Both the position numbers and the translations under genes were made by a program. Shown here piece by piece: positions 15,677 to 26,687 of a DNA stretch of 64,000 nt. A model generated the notes under the pieces. That model saw nothing but the letters and a program-made list of their open reading frames with translations, was not told the DNA's origin and searched no databases. The stretch is taken from positions 1-64,000 of the forward strand of contig DATCKG010000071.1 in NCBI GenBank assembly GCA_036562385.1, read 5' to 3'. Numbering within the stretch: the first letter of the stretch is position 1; every line of letters begins with the position of its first letter. The stretch is from DATCKG01 sp036562385. Lineage in GTDB: Bacteria; Bacillota; Sulfobacillia; Symbiobacteriales; Symbiobacteriaceae.

Positions 15677-16882
15677 TCAGTCGTCCAGCTCCACCAACTT
15701 CCCATCCTGGACGATCACCATGGTGAGGTCGTCAGCGGTGTAGACGGTGTGCTTCTCCCTGCTGAACCGGATCTCGTCCCGGGAGGCCAGGTTGGTCAGC
15801 GGCTGCGTCTCGATGTAGTCCCGGATCTTTTCCCGGTCGGGCCCCACCGCGGCCACTGCCTGGGCCACGATCATGGCGGCATCGTAGACAAAAGCCCCCG
15901 AGCCCCAGGTGTCCAAGGGGATCGTCTTGGCGTCGCCGCCATAGTACTTGAAGTAAATATCGTAAGCCTGTTGAATGCGCGGCGGGACGGCGTTGCTGTT
16001 GGGATTGATCCGGACATGGCCCTTCGGCCAGATGGAGAGGCCGCCTTCGGCCGCGGGGCCGGCCAGGCTGCGGAAGTTGGAGGTCTGCAGGGATGTGCAG
16101 CCGATCAGGGGCACGTCCCATCCCAGCTTCGCCCTGGCCTTGGCCGCCTGGGCCTGGTCATGTCCCAGGCTCCAGAGCATCAGGGAGTCGGCCCCGGCCT
16201 CCCGGGCCTTCAGGACAAAGGGGGTCAGGTCCGGGGAGGACATGTTGTGCGAGATGACGGCCACAGGCGTGATTCCCACTGCCGCCAGGGCCTTGGTGAG
16301 CTGCTGGGCCCCATCGTTGCCGTAGGCCGTGTCGTCATGCAGAATCGCCGGCCGGGTAAGGCCGTGTTCCTTGGCGTAGCGGGCCATCCGCTCGGCCTGT
16401 ACGTCGTCGGTCACCGTCACGGAGAAGACCCAACTGGGGTCGCCCTTGGCCTCGGCAAAGCTGTTTTCCACGATTTGGGTACCGGTGGCCACCGGCACGA
16501 TCAGGGGCACCCGCGCCTCCGTAACGATGGGCACCATGACCACGGCGTTGGAGGTGTTGGTGGGACCGATGATGGCCACCACCTGCTCCTTGTAGATCAG
16601 CTCCCTGGTCAGTTCCGCGGCCTTGGTGGGGTTGGTTTCGTCGTCCCGAAGCTCCACTTCAAACCGGTAGCCGCCCAGGCCGCCGGTTTCATTCATGTGT
16701 CGGAATGCCGCCACGGCGGCGTCCAGGTACTGGCCCAATGCAGCGGATGCGCCGCTCCGGGCGCCGATCAGGCCGACCTTCACCGTCTTGAGCCCGTCGC
16801 TCCCCTCCCCGGACGGCCGCCCGCAGGCAGTCGCCCCCAGGACCAGGATCGCCAGCATCACGGCTGCGATCGCCTTTCGCAT
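15677..16882 (-). CDS. ABC transporter substrate-binding lipoprotein (LivK type)
   Basis: The product has 401 residues. A signal peptide ends in GATACG, so Cys20 would be lipidated; the -3 residue is Ala instead of the usual Leu. The mature part is a type I periplasmic-binding fold (KVGLIGARSGASAALGQYLDAAVAAFRHMNETGGLGGY ... VVAIIGPTNTSNAVVMVPIV ... ILHDDTAYGNDGAQ). This family binds branched-chain amino acids but also amides, urea and aromatic acids. Its setting in a beta-oxidation operon points to a carboxylic acid or amino acid destined for CoA activation. It is the determinant of what the whole operon takes up. Confidence 0.92.
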   Translation of the reverse strand: MRKAIAAVMLAILVLGATACGRPSGEGSDGLKTVKVGLIGARSGASAALGQYLDAAVAAFRHMNETGGLGGYRFEVELRDDETNPTKAAELTRELIYKEQVVAIIGPTNTSNAVVMVPIVTEARVPLIVPVATGTQIVENSFAEAKGDPSWVFSVTVTDDVQAERMARYAKEHGLTRPAILHDDTAYGNDGAQQLTKALAAVGITPVAVISHNMSSPDLTPFVLKAREAGADSLMLWSLGHDQAQAAKARAKLGWDVPLIGCTSLQTSNFRSLAGPAAEGGLSIWPKGHVRINPNSNAVPPRIQQAYDIYFKYYGGDAKTIPLDTWGSGAFVYDAAMIVAQAVAAVGPDREKIRDYIETQPLTNLASRDEIRFSREKHTVYTADDLTMVIVQDGKLVELDD

Positions 16883-16899
16883 GGCCTTCCCTCCCTTCC

Positions 16900-17637
16900 T
16901 CAGGCCTGGGCGGCCCGGCTCCGGGCCCCGCCCAGGTAAAACTGGGTGACGTGCTCGTTTTGCAGCAGTTCAGCGGAGGGGCCTGAAAGCACCACCCGGC
17001 CGGTCTCCAGCACATAGGCCCGGTCACTGATCTCCAGGGCCCGGTAGGCTTTCTGCTCCACCAGCAGAATCGTGGTCCCCTCCCGTTTCAGTTCCGCGAT
17101 CCGTTCAAAGAGCCGGGAGACCATGGCAGGGGACAAGCCCAAGGTGGGCTCGTCCAGCATCAGCAGGCGGGGCCTGGCCATCAGCGCCCGGGCCATGGCC
17201 AGCATCTGCTGCTCGCCCCCCGACAGGACACCGGCCAGCACGTTGTGCCGGGCCTTCAGGGACGGAAAGCGCTCCAGCATCTGGTCAGCCAGGGCCAGCG
17301 CCTCCCGCCGGCCCCGGCCGTAGAGGCGGGGGTAGGCGCCCATCAAGAGATTCTCCCAGACGGTCAGGTTGGCAAAGACCTGGCGCCCCTCGGGCACCAG
17401 CACCAGCCCCCTGCGGACCATCTCGTAGGGAGGCCGGCCATCCGTCCGCTCTCCTCCGAAGCGGATGACGCCGGAGGAGGGACGCAGCGTGCCCATGATG
17501 CCTTTCAGGAGCGTGGTCTTGCCTGCGCCGTTGGCGCCGATGACCGCGACCAGTTCCCCCGGATGCACCTCCAGGGAGACCTGGTGGATCACCTTCACCC
17601 GGCCGTAGGCGATGTCCACCGATTCCACCCGGAGCAT
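16900..17637 (-). CDS. livF: Branched-chain-type ABC ATPase (LivF)
   Basis: The product has 245 residues. Walker A is GANGAGKT, the Q-loop lies near VLVPEGRQVFANLTV (the LivF hallmark P-E-G-R-x-V-F), the signature is LSGGEQQMLAMARAL and Walker B is LLMLDEPTLGLS. It pairs with the ATPase half of LivMG. It begins 24 bases after the acyl-CoA dehydrogenase stop and is the first transporter gene of the operon. Confidence 0.93.
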   Translation of the reverse strand: MLRVESVDIAYGRVKVIHQVSLEVHPGELVAVIGANGAGKTTLLKGIMGTLRPSSGVIRFGGERTDGRPPYEMVRRGLVLVPEGRQVFANLTVWENLLMGAYPRLYGRGRREALALADQMLERFPSLKARHNVLAGVLSGGEQQMLAMARALMARPRLLMLDEPTLGLSPAMVSRLFERIAELKREGTTILLVEQKAYRALEISDRAYVLETGRVVLSGPSAELLQNEHVTQFYLGGARSRAAQA

Positions 17638-17661
17638 GCCGTCCCACCCCCTCCGGCGGAC

Positions 17662-18822
17662 TTACCAGGCCAGGTAGCCATCCAGCAGGGCCTTGCCGAT
17701 GATGCCCTTCTGGATCTGGGTCGTTCCCTCCACGATGGTCAGCTGCTTTACATCCCGGTAGAAGCGCTCCAGCGGGTAGTCCTCCATGTAACCGGGGGCG
17801 CCCAGGATCTGGATGGCATCGGTGGCCACCTGCTGGGCCGTCTCCGTAGCAAACCACTTGGCCATGGAGAGGAAATGGGCGGTTTCCTTGCCCACCTTCC
17901 CCTCATCCACCAGGGCGGCGGCCCGGTAGGTCAGCAGCCGGGCCGCTTCGATCTTGGTGGCCAGTTCGGCCATCATCCACTGCAGCCCCTGGTGCTGGAT
18001 GATGGGCCGGCCGAAGGTGTACCGCTGCCGGGCGTACTCGATGGCATACTGCAGCGCTCCCTCCGCCAGGCCCAATCCCCGGGCCGCCACCACCGGCCGC
18101 ACGGAGTTGAGGGTCTTCATGACCACGGCAAAGCCCTTGTTCTCCTCGCCCAGCAGGTTCTCGGCGGGGACCTCCACCTCTTCGAAGATCACCTGGTTGA
18201 CGGGGACGCCCCGCACCCCCATCTTCTGCTCCTTCTTGCCCACCACGAGGCCGGGGGTGTTCCGCTCCACCACGAAGACACTGACCCCCCGGTGGCCGGC
18301 CTGGGGATCGGTCTTGGCCACCACCGTGAAGAAGTCGGCCACCCCGGCGCCGGAGATCCAGTTCTTGGTGCCGCTGATCACGTACCGGTCGCCCTTGCGG
18401 ACGGCCCGGGTCCGAATGGCCGCGGCGTCCGACCCGGCATCCGGCTCGCTGAGGCAGAACGCGCCCCGCTTCTGACCGGAGGCGATGGCCGACGCGTAGT
18501 GGCGCTTCTGCTCCTCCGTGCCGGCGAACAGGATGGGCGCCAGAGGCAGCCGGGTAAGTAGGAGCATGAGGCCGGCGGAGCAGTCCACCTTGGCCATCTC
18601 CTCCACCGCCAGCACCAGGCCGGTGGTCCCCAGGCCGGCGCCCCCGTATTCCTCAGGCACCGCCACGCCCAGCAGGCCGGTCTCCCGGAAGATCTCAAAG
18701 AGGTCATAGGGGTACTCCGCTGTCCGGTCGATCTCCGCCGAGCGAGGCGCCACCCGTTCCCGGGCCACTTCCCTGGCCAGTTCGATCAGGGCCAGTTGCT
18801 CCTGTGTGAAGTGAAAATCCAT
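17662..18822 (-). CDS. Acyl-CoA dehydrogenase (second copy)
   Basis: The product has 386 residues, the standard ACAD length. The FAD- and CoA-binding landmarks are AFCLSEPDAGSDAAAIRTRA and YVISGTKNWISGAG. The C-terminal ILGAPGYMEDYPLERFYRDVKQLTIVEGTTQIQKGIIG includes the EGTTQIQ motif, where the usual catalytic Glu lies nearby. It introduces the 2,3-double bond of an acyl-CoA and passes electrons to ETF. ATG 18822 with GGGGGAG upstream starts the MDFHFTQEQ core. It is paralogous to the enzyme at 22639; two ACADs in one operon suggest a branched or ring substrate needing two oxidations. Confidence 0.92.
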   Translation of the reverse strand: MDFHFTQEQLALIELAREVARERVAPRSAEIDRTAEYPYDLFEIFRETGLLGVAVPEEYGGAGLGTTGLVLAVEEMAKVDCSAGLMLLLTRLPLAPILFAGTEEQKRHYASAIASGQKRGAFCLSEPDAGSDAAAIRTRAVRKGDRYVISGTKNWISGAGVADFFTVVAKTDPQAGHRGVSVFVVERNTPGLVVGKKEQKMGVRGVPVNQVIFEEVEVPAENLLGEENKGFAVVMKTLNSVRPVVAARGLGLAEGALQYAIEYARQRYTFGRPIIQHQGLQWMMAELATKIEAARLLTYRAAALVDEGKVGKETAHFLSMAKWFATETAQQVATDAIQILGAPGYMEDYPLERFYRDVKQLTIVEGTTQIQKGIIGKALLDGYLAW

Positions 18823-18835
18823 GGGCTCCCCCTCC

Positions 18836-19612
<777 letters not shown>

Positions 19613-19618
19613 CGGCCC

Positions 19619-20494
19619 TCACCCCTGCTGGCTGTAGTCGTAAAAGCCCTTGCCGGTCTTCCGGCCCAACTCGCCCCTGAGGTACTTCTCCTCGATGATC
19701 CGGGGTGGGCGGTCTTCCTCCCGGCCGGTCTCCTCATACCGCTGCTTCCGCACCAGGTAGGCCACGTCGATGCCGTTGTTGTCCATCAGCCGGAAGGGGC
19801 CCATGGGATGGCCCAGGGCCTTCTCCGCCGCCAGGTCGACCTCCTCAACGGTGGCGATGCCGTTTTCCACGAGATAGCAGGCCTCCCGGGACAGCGCGTG
19901 GAGCAGCCGGTTGGCCACAAAGCCGGAGATCTCTTTCTTGAGCCAGATGGGGATCTTGCCGGTGCGCCGCACAAACTCCACCAGGGTCGCCGCCGTCTCC
20001 ACGCTGGTATGGGGGCCCTGGACCACCTCCACCAGCTGCATCACCAGGGCGGGGTTGAAGTAGTGCAGATTCGCCACCTGGCTGGGCCGCTCGGTGACGT
20101 CTGCGATCTTCGAGGAGACGATGGTGCTGGAGTTGGTGGCCAGGATCGCGTGGGGCGGAGCGATCCGATCCAGGGTCCGGAAGACCTCCCGCTTGACGTC
20201 CAGCTTCTCCACCACCGCCTCGATCACCAAGTCGGCCTGGGAGGCCGCCTCGGTCAGGTCGGAGACGATGTGCAGCCGCCGGTCGGCCGCCTCCACCTGC
20301 TCCTGTGTGAGACGTCCCTTGGCCACCCGGCCGGCCAGGTACTCGTCCTTCCAGGTCCGGGCGTTCTCCAGCACGGCCGGCGAGGCATCGGTGAGCCACA
20401 CCTCGTAGCCGTGGATCGCGTTGTGCAGGGCGATCTGCCGGCCCATGGTGCCGGCTCCCACCACACAAACCCGCTTGAGATCGTCGATGTTCAT
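19619..20494 (-). CDS. 3-hydroxyacyl-CoA dehydrogenase
   Basis: The product has 291 residues. The NAD-binding motif VCVVGAGTMGRQIA is at the N-terminus; catalytic landmarks are ATNSSTIV, HYFNP (catalytic His) and GFVANRLLHALSREA. It oxidises (S)-3-hydroxyacyl-CoA to 3-ketoacyl-CoA, the substrate of the thiolase. The ATG overlaps the stop of the acyl-CoA synthetase gene by four bases (ATGA), so the two are translationally coupled. It is shorter than fused FadB enzymes and is of the monofunctional HbdA/PaaH type. Confidence 0.93.
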   Translation of the reverse strand: MNIDDLKRVCVVGAGTMGRQIALHNAIHGYEVWLTDASPAVLENARTWKDEYLAGRVAKGRLTQEQVEAADRRLHIVSDLTEAASQADLVIEAVVEKLDVKREVFRTLDRIAPPHAILATNSSTIVSSKIADVTERPSQVANLHYFNPALVMQLVEVVQGPHTSVETAATLVEFVRRTGKIPIWLKKEISGFVANRLLHALSREACYLVENGIATVEEVDLAAEKALGHPMGPFRLMDNNGIDVAYLVRKQRYEETGREEDRPPRIIEEKYLRGELGRKTGKGFYDYSQQG

Positions 20495-22626
20495 CGCTGC
20501 TCCCTCCCAATCAGCACGCCGTCCAAGGCCCGCACGCCCTGGCCTTCCGGCAGGACGACCAGGGGGTTGATCTCCAGTTCGGAAAGAAAATCCTGCCACT
20601 CCATTGCCAGCCAGGAGAGGCGCACCAGCGCATCGGCCAGGGCGCCCACGTCCGCCCGCGGCCGGCCCCGGTAGCCGGTAAGCAGCGGATAGGCCCGTAC
20701 CTGCCGGATCAGTTCCAGCGCCTCCTCCCGGGTGCACGGCGCGGGCCGCCAGGCCACGTCCCGGAAGATCTCCACCATCACGCCGCCGAGGCCGAAGCCC
20801 ACCAGCGGACCGTAGACGGGATCCACCCGCACGGCCGCGAAGGTCTCCACGCCGCCGGTGACCATCTCCTCCACCAAAAAGCCCTCGGGCTCTGCCCCCG
20901 GCCCCAGGGTCCTGGCTGCCCCCTGGGTCACCTCCCGGCAGGCTTCCCACACGCCCTGGGCGTCCTTCACGTTCAGCCGGACCGCCCCGGCCTCTGTCTT
21001 GTGCAGCAGTGCGGGCGACAGGGCCTTCACCACCAGGGGATAGCGCAGCCGGCAGGCGATGTGCAGGGCCTCCTCCACCGTGCGGGCGACGCCCCCCTCT
21101 GGCGCGGGAATCCCGTAGGCGGCCAGGAGTTCCTTCACCCGGGCCTCATGCCAGCCGCCCTTTTCCCGGGTCAGATGGAGCCGCTCTGGAGAAAGCGGCG
21201 GCATTGCCGGAGGCTCCGCCCGGGCCATGCGCTCCCAGGCCTCCGCCAGCCGGTACAGGTGCCGGAGGGCCCGGATGGCCCGCCAGGGCGAGGTATAGGT
21301 GGGCACCTCAAGCCTCCGCATCGCCTGGCGGAACTCGGCGGTGTACTCCTCCCCGGAAGTCACCGCGACCACCAGGGGCTGATGGGCCTGCTCCGCCAGG
21401 GTGCGGATCTGCCGGACGTTCTCCTCCAGGTACTCCCCCCTGGGGCTGGAGAGCATCACAGCCAGGGCGCCCACCTCCGGGGCCTCCCGCATGATCTGGT
21501 AGGCCTTTCCGTACAAAGACACGTCGTTCAGCACCATGGCGGTCAGATCCACCGGGTTCAGGGTGGATCCGTAGGCCGGGATGATCTCACTCAGGCGCTG
21601 CCGGGTTTCGGGGGAAAGCCGGGCCACCGGCACCCCCTCGGCATGGCAGGCGTCGGCAGCCATGACGCCGCTGGCACCGGTGGTAGTGACGATACCCACC
21701 CCCACCCCCGGCCGGGGCAGCCGGCCGGGAAGCAGCGCCTTCAGGACATCCAGCAGTTCCTCCACGTCGTGGACCGAAACCACGCCGTACTGCCGGGCCA
21801 CCGCCTCAAAGGCCGCCTCCGAACCGGACAGGCTGGCGGTGTGGGACGCGGCCGCTTGCTGCCCCAGGGGTGACCGGCCGACCTTGAACATCACCAGCGG
21901 TTTGCCCAGGCGGAAACAGATGCGGGCCACCTCGGCAAACCGGGCGCCGTCCCGAATCCCCTCGATGTACCCGGCCACAATGCGGGTGTCCGGGTCCTCG
22001 GCAAAGAACCGCAGCAGGTCCACCGCATCCAGATCCACCTGGTTGCCGGGATTGGCGATGTAGCGAAAGCCCAGCCCGTGCTCCCCGGCCAGGACCATGA
22101 AGCCGTAGCCGAAAGCGCCGCTCTGGCTCACGAAGCTGATGGGGCCGGTAGGCAGATCCCGCTGTCCGAAGGGGATGGCAAACCCCAGGGGAATCCGGTC
22201 GGTGACGTTGACACTGCCGATGCAATTGGGCCCGATGATCCGCATGCCGGTCCGCTCCGCCAGGGCCTTCATCTCCTGCTGCAGCCGGACGCCCTCCGGA
22301 CGGCCCGTCTCGGCAAACCCGGCGGAAAAGACCATGGCAAAGGCCACTCCCGCCGCGGCGCAGTCCTCCAGAATCGGCATCACCCGGGAGGCGCTCACCG
22401 CGATCAGGGCCACATCCACCGGCCCGGGAACCTCCCGGATCGAGGCGTAGGCCCGATGCCCCTGAACCTCCCGGTACTTGGGGTTGACGGGGTAGATCGC
22501 CCCGGGATAACCGTGCAGGTTCAGGTTGGCGATGGGGCGGCCGCTGATGGAGGTCTCGTCCGGCGAGGCGCCGATGACGGCCACCGAACGGGGATGAAAG
22601 AGCCGCCTCAGGTCAGGCTGGGGCAT
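20491..22626 (-). CDS. NDP-forming acyl-CoA synthetase (single chain, alpha-beta fused)
   Basis: The product has 711 residues. A CoA-binding Rossmann domain (SVAVIGASPDETSISGRP) is followed by succinyl-CoA-ligase-like domains, with the phospho-acceptor His262 in SHTASLSG, and a C-terminal ATP-grasp domain (LVVKALSPALLHKTEAGAVRLNV ... EINPLVVL). The reaction is acid + CoA + ATP to acyl-CoA + ADP + Pi. It is cheaper than AMP-forming ligases and typical of anaerobes or of reversible pathways. In this operon it is the only candidate for CoA activation of the imported acid. The domain order is alpha first, as in acetate-CoA ligase and pimeloyl/feruloyl-type enzymes; substrate is unknown. Confidence 0.9.
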   Translation of the reverse strand: MPQPDLRRLFHPRSVAVIGASPDETSISGRPIANLNLHGYPGAIYPVNPKYREVQGHRAYASIREVPGPVDVALIAVSASRVMPILEDCAAAGVAFAMVFSAGFAETGRPEGVRLQQEMKALAERTGMRIIGPNCIGSVNVTDRIPLGFAIPFGQRDLPTGPISFVSQSGAFGYGFMVLAGEHGLGFRYIANPGNQVDLDAVDLLRFFAEDPDTRIVAGYIEGIRDGARFAEVARICFRLGKPLVMFKVGRSPLGQQAAASHTASLSGSEAAFEAVARQYGVVSVHDVEELLDVLKALLPGRLPRPGVGVGIVTTTGASGVMAADACHAEGVPVARLSPETRQRLSEIIPAYGSTLNPVDLTAMVLNDVSLYGKAYQIMREAPEVGALAVMLSSPRGEYLEENVRQIRTLAEQAHQPLVVAVTSGEEYTAEFRQAMRRLEVPTYTSPWRAIRALRHLYRLAEAWERMARAEPPAMPPLSPERLHLTREKGGWHEARVKELLAAYGIPAPEGGVARTVEEALHIACRLRYPLVVKALSPALLHKTEAGAVRLNVKDAQGVWEACREVTQGAARTLGPGAEPEGFLVEEMVTGGVETFAAVRVDPVYGPLVGFGLGGVMVEIFRDVAWRPAPCTREEALELIRQVRAYPLLTGYRGRPRADVGALADALVRLSWLAMEWQDFLSELEINPLVVLPEGQGVRALDGVLIGREQR

Positions 22627-22638
22627 GGCGGGTACCTC

Positions 22639-23784
<1,146 letters not shown>

Positions 23785-23789
23785 GGCTG

Positions 23790-24569
23790 TTACCTCCCCT
23801 TGAACTGAGCCGGCCGCTTCTCCAGGAACGCGGTGGTGCCCTCGTACTTGTCCTCGGTGGTAAACAGCAGGGTCTGGGCCAGCTTTTCATAGGCCAGGCC
23901 GCTGGTGATGTCCGTGTTCATCCCCACGTTGATGGCCAGCTTGGCCAGCCCCACAGCCAGGGGGCCCTTGGACAGGATCTTGTCAGCCATGGCACGGACT
24001 GCGGACATCAGTTCCGCCGCGGGAACCACCTGGTTGACCAGCCCGATGGCCAGCGCCTCCTGGGCGCTGATGATCTCGCCGGTGAGGATCAGCTCTTTCG
24101 CCTTTCCCAGGCCCACCAGGCGCGCCAGTCGCTGGGTCCCGCCGGCCGAGGGCAGAATCCCCAGGTTGACCTCCGGCTGGCCGAAGCGGGCATGGTCCGC
24201 GGCAATCCGGATATCCGCCGCAAGACAGACCTCACAGCCGCCGCCCAGCGCCACGCCGTTGATGGCAGCGATGACGGGTTTGGGGAGATTTTCCAGCTCC
24301 AGCAGTGTTTCTTGGCTTTCACTGCGGAAGTACTCCCACTGGTTCCGGTCCCGAAGGGACCGGATGTCCGCTCCGGACGCGAAGGCCTTGTCCCCGGCCC
24401 CGGTCAGGATCACGATGCGGACCGACGGGTCGTGCCTGGCCTGCCGGACCGCTGCCCGCAGTTCCGCCCAGGTCTCGGGATCCAGCGCGTTGCGCACCTC
24501 CGGCCGGTTGATGGTCACCATCAGCAAGGCGCCGTCCTGCTCCACCTTCAGGTTCCGGTACTGCGACAC
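23790..24569 (-). CDS. Enoyl-CoA hydratase/isomerase family protein
   Basis: The product has 259 residues and a crotonase fold. FASGADIRSL and GVALGGGCEVCLAADIRIA form the oxyanion hole and first catalytic position, and PEVNLGILPSAGGTQRL contains the second Glu region (here GQPEVNLG). It hydrates 2-enoyl-CoA to 3-hydroxyacyl-CoA. It is the first gene of the sigma-54 operon, starting 59 bases downstream of the -12 element. An SD-like GGAGGGTGG lies just above the ATG. Confidence 0.93.
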   Translation of the reverse strand: MSQYRNLKVEQDGALLMVTINRPEVRNALDPETWAELRAAVRQARHDPSVRIVILTGAGDKAFASGADIRSLRDRNQWEYFRSESQETLLELENLPKPVIAAINGVALGGGCEVCLAADIRIAADHARFGQPEVNLGILPSAGGTQRLARLVGLGKAKELILTGEIISAQEALAIGLVNQVVPAAELMSAVRAMADKILSKGPLAVGLAKLAINVGMNTDITSGLAYEKLAQTLLFTTEDKYEGTTAFLEKRPAQFKGR

Positions 24570-24627
24570 ATTCCACCCTCCTCGGGCCCGGATACTGCAG
24601 ACCCATGGGCCGTCGCCGGGAAGAGGG

Positions 24628-24645
24628 TTGCAAACGGCGTGCCAA
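24628..24645 (-). promoter_or_regulatory. Sigma-54 (RpoN) -24/-12 promoter of the import and beta-oxidation operon
   Basis: The minus strand reads TTGGCACGCCGTTTGCAA, a full match to the RpoN consensus YTGGCACG-N4-TTGCW with GG and GC at the correct separation. Transcription would start near 24617 and run into the enoyl-CoA hydratase gene. It lies downstream of the activator's terminator and is the only such perfect site I noticed. Confidence 0.88.
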
Positions 24646-24650
24646 TATTT

Positions 24651-24693
24651 GCCTGACCCGGTGGCAACCCGGCCGGCGGCTCAGGAAAGCCGC
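24651..24693. promoter_or_regulatory. Candidate enhancer inverted repeats above the sigma-54 promoter
   Basis: Two inverted repeats lie between the activator terminator and the -24 box: GCGGCT-N6-AGCCGC (24676-24693) and, on the minus strand, TTGCC-N9-GGCAA (24669-24651). Either could be a Fis-type HTH binding site for the PrpR-like activator, though both are closer to the promoter than typical enhancers. Confidence 0.35.
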
Positions 24694-24705
24694 AGCCATA
24701 CAAAA

Positions 24706-24743
24706 ACACCAGCGGAATGCCCGAGTCGCATCCCGCTGGTGTT
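24706..24743 (-). terminator. Intrinsic terminator of the sigma-54 activator gene
   Basis: On the minus strand AACACCAGCGG...CCGCTGGTGTT is extended by GATGC / GCATT and followed by TTTTGT. It insulates the activator from the operon that it is likely to control. Confidence 0.88.
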
Positions 24744-24764
24744 CACATTTTGAACGCGCCGTGT

Positions 24765-26687
24765 TCAGTTTTTGGACAGGCACTGCTCGTACTCCCGCAG
24801 CCGCTTCCACAGGGTGGTCCGGCTGATTCCCAGCAATCGGGACAGGCGAGTCCGGTCGTGCCCCATCACCCGGTCGAGCTGGACCAGGATCTCCCGCTCC
24901 ATCTCCGCCAGGGTTCCCACCCGAACCGTCAGGGAGTGCGGTTCCCGCCGGGGACCGCCCGCATCCAGTCCCCGCTGGGAACGGGCCTCCGCCAGCATCC
25001 GGGCCACCAGGTCCACCGGGTCTTCCGCCTCCTCCGCCAAGAGGGCGTACCGCTGCAGGAAGTTCTCCAGTTCCCGCACGTTGCCGGGCCACGGGTACGT
25101 CTCCAGCAGCCGGCAGGCCTCCGGCGGCATGGGCGGTCCGCCCAGCCGGTCCAGAATCGAGCGGACCAGTACCGGCAGGTCGCCTGCCCGCTCCCGCAAG
25201 GGGGGCAGGTGCAGGGTGAGTACGTTGAGCCGGTAGTACAGGTCCTCCCGGAACTGCCCCTCCCGGACCATCTGCCCGAGATCCCGGTTGGTGGCCGCAA
25301 TCACCCGCACGTCCACGGGAATCAGGCGGGACCCCCCCACCCGCCGGATCCGGCGTTCCTGCAGCGCCCGCAGCAGGCTGGCCTGAAGGGTTGCGGGCAT
25401 CTCCCCGATTTCATCCAGAAACAGCGTTCCGCCGTGGGCCAGTTCAAAGACGCCCTGGGCGCCGCCCCGCCGGGCGCCGGTGAAGGCTCCTTCTTCGTAC
25501 CCGAACAGTTCACTCTCCAGCAGGTTCGCCGGAATGGCCGCGCAGTTAACCGCCACAAAGGGCCCCTCGGCCCGGGGGCTGGCGTTGTGAATCGCCTGGG
25601 CGAAGACCTCCTTGCCGGTGCCGCTTTCGCCGGTGATCAGCACCGTCAGGTCGCTCCGGGCGTACCGCCGGGCCCGGGCCACCACCTCCGTCAGCGCCGG
25701 GCTGCTGCCTTCCAGATCGGCAAAGGAGTACCGGGCCGTCAGACCGCGGTCCAAAAGGTCCCGGCGGTTCCGCGCCGCGGCCGGACGGCCCTGGAGGGCA
25801 GGCTGGATGGTGACCACCAGGCTCCGGTCCCGGGGGGCAAGGCCCACGGGCCTGCGGGATACCACATAGGCCCCGCCGCCGGAATAGACCACCTGGCCCA
25901 CGGCCTCCTGGCCGTCCCCCACCAGGTCCGCCACAAAGGGGTAAGTGGAGCGGAGTTCCTCCGGCGTTCGTCCCACCAGGTCGGCTGCCCGACAGCCGAA
26001 AAGCCTTTCCGCGGCCGGATTGAAGACGTGGATCCTGCCCTGCCGGTCGAGGATGAGGATGCCGTTTCCCGACAGGGCCACCACCGCCTGGGCAGTCCGG
26101 GTCCGGGCTTCCTCCTGCACCTCCCGCTCCAGGATCTCCCGAGCCTGGACCAGCGCATCGTGAATCGCCTCCCGGCTGGAGTGGACCAGGATCCCCTTCA
26201 TCCCCCGCTCCTTCACCAGGGGCAGGACGCACGCACCGGTGCCCACCACCACGTCAAAGCCGCGCCGGGCTGCCTCGCTGATCTTGGCCCGCAAGTCCGC
26301 CATATCCGCATATAAGAGCGGTTCAAATTCAATCCCCAGCATGCGGCCCAGGTGGGACAGGCTGTACTGGCGCTGCTTCAGGTCGTAGTCGACAAAGGCG
26401 ATCCGCCGGCCCACCTGCGCCGCCCGGTAGAGGGCGTCCATCACATCGTAGGCGGTGATGTGGATCATGACCACCGGGACCCGGAGCACCCGCTTCAGCA
26501 TCACCGCGGTGGGTCCCCGGCCCACCACCACCCGGACGCCTTCTGCCACCCAGCGCCGGGCGGCAGCCACCCCGCCGGCCAGCACCGCCTGCTCCACCCG
26601 CACCGGCAGTGAGAGTTCCCGGGCCACACTCTCCACCGTATCGGTAAACTCCGGATACGGTGAGATCACACCGATCGCGTGTTCCAT
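24765..26687 (-). CDS. PrpR-type sigma-54-dependent transcriptional activator
   Basis: The product has about 640 residues. An N-terminal PrpR_N-like sensor (IGVISPYPEFTDTVESVARE ... VVVGRGPTAVMLKR ... GFDVVVGTGACVLPLVKERGMKGILVHS) is followed by a PAS segment (NGILILDRQGRIHVFNPAAERLFG). The AAA+ domain carries GESGTGKE (Walker A), the sigma-54 contact loop GAFTGA and TLFLDEIGEM (Walker B). A Fis-type HTH (RLSRLLGISRTTLWKRLREYE) ends the protein. The ATG at 26687 has GGAGG 6 bases upstream. PrpR_N sensors respond to catabolic intermediates such as 2-methylcitrate or acyl-derived ligands. Its adjacency to a perfect sigma-54 promoter makes it the probable switch for the operon below. Confidence 0.93.
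   Translation of the reverse strand: MEHAIGVISPYPEFTDTVESVARELSLPVRVEQAVLAGGVAAARRWVAEGVRVVVGRGPTAVMLKRVLRVPVVMIHITAYDVMDALYRAAQVGRRIAFVDYDLKQRQYSLSHLGRMLGIEFEPLLYADMADLRAKISEAARRGFDVVVGTGACVLPLVKERGMKGILVHSSREAIHDALVQAREILEREVQEEARTRTAQAVVALSGNGILILDRQGRIHVFNPAAERLFGCRAADLVGRTPEELRSTYPFVADLVGDGQEAVGQVVYSGGGAYVVSRRPVGLAPRDRSLVVTIQPALQGRPAAARNRRDLLDRGLTARYSFADLEGSSPALTEVVARARRYARSDLTVLITGESGTGKEVFAQAIHNASPRAEGPFVAVNCAAIPANLLESELFGYEEGAFTGARRGGAQGVFELAHGGTLFLDEIGEMPATLQASLLRALQERRIRRVGGSRLIPVDVRVIAATNRDLGQMVREGQFREDLYYRLNVLTLHLPPLRERAGDLPVLVRSILDRLGGPPMPPEACRLLETYPWPGNVRELENFLQRYALLAEEAEDPVDLVARMLAEARSQRGLDAGGPRREPHSLTVRVGTLAEMEREILVQLDRVMGHDRTRLSRLLGISRTTLWKRLREYEQCLSKN

Noticed and set aside
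24570..24764. A sigma-A promoter for the catabolic operon in the same gap as the sigma-54 site
   Set aside because: No -35/-10 pair with proper spacing was found; the perfect RpoN site explains the region better.
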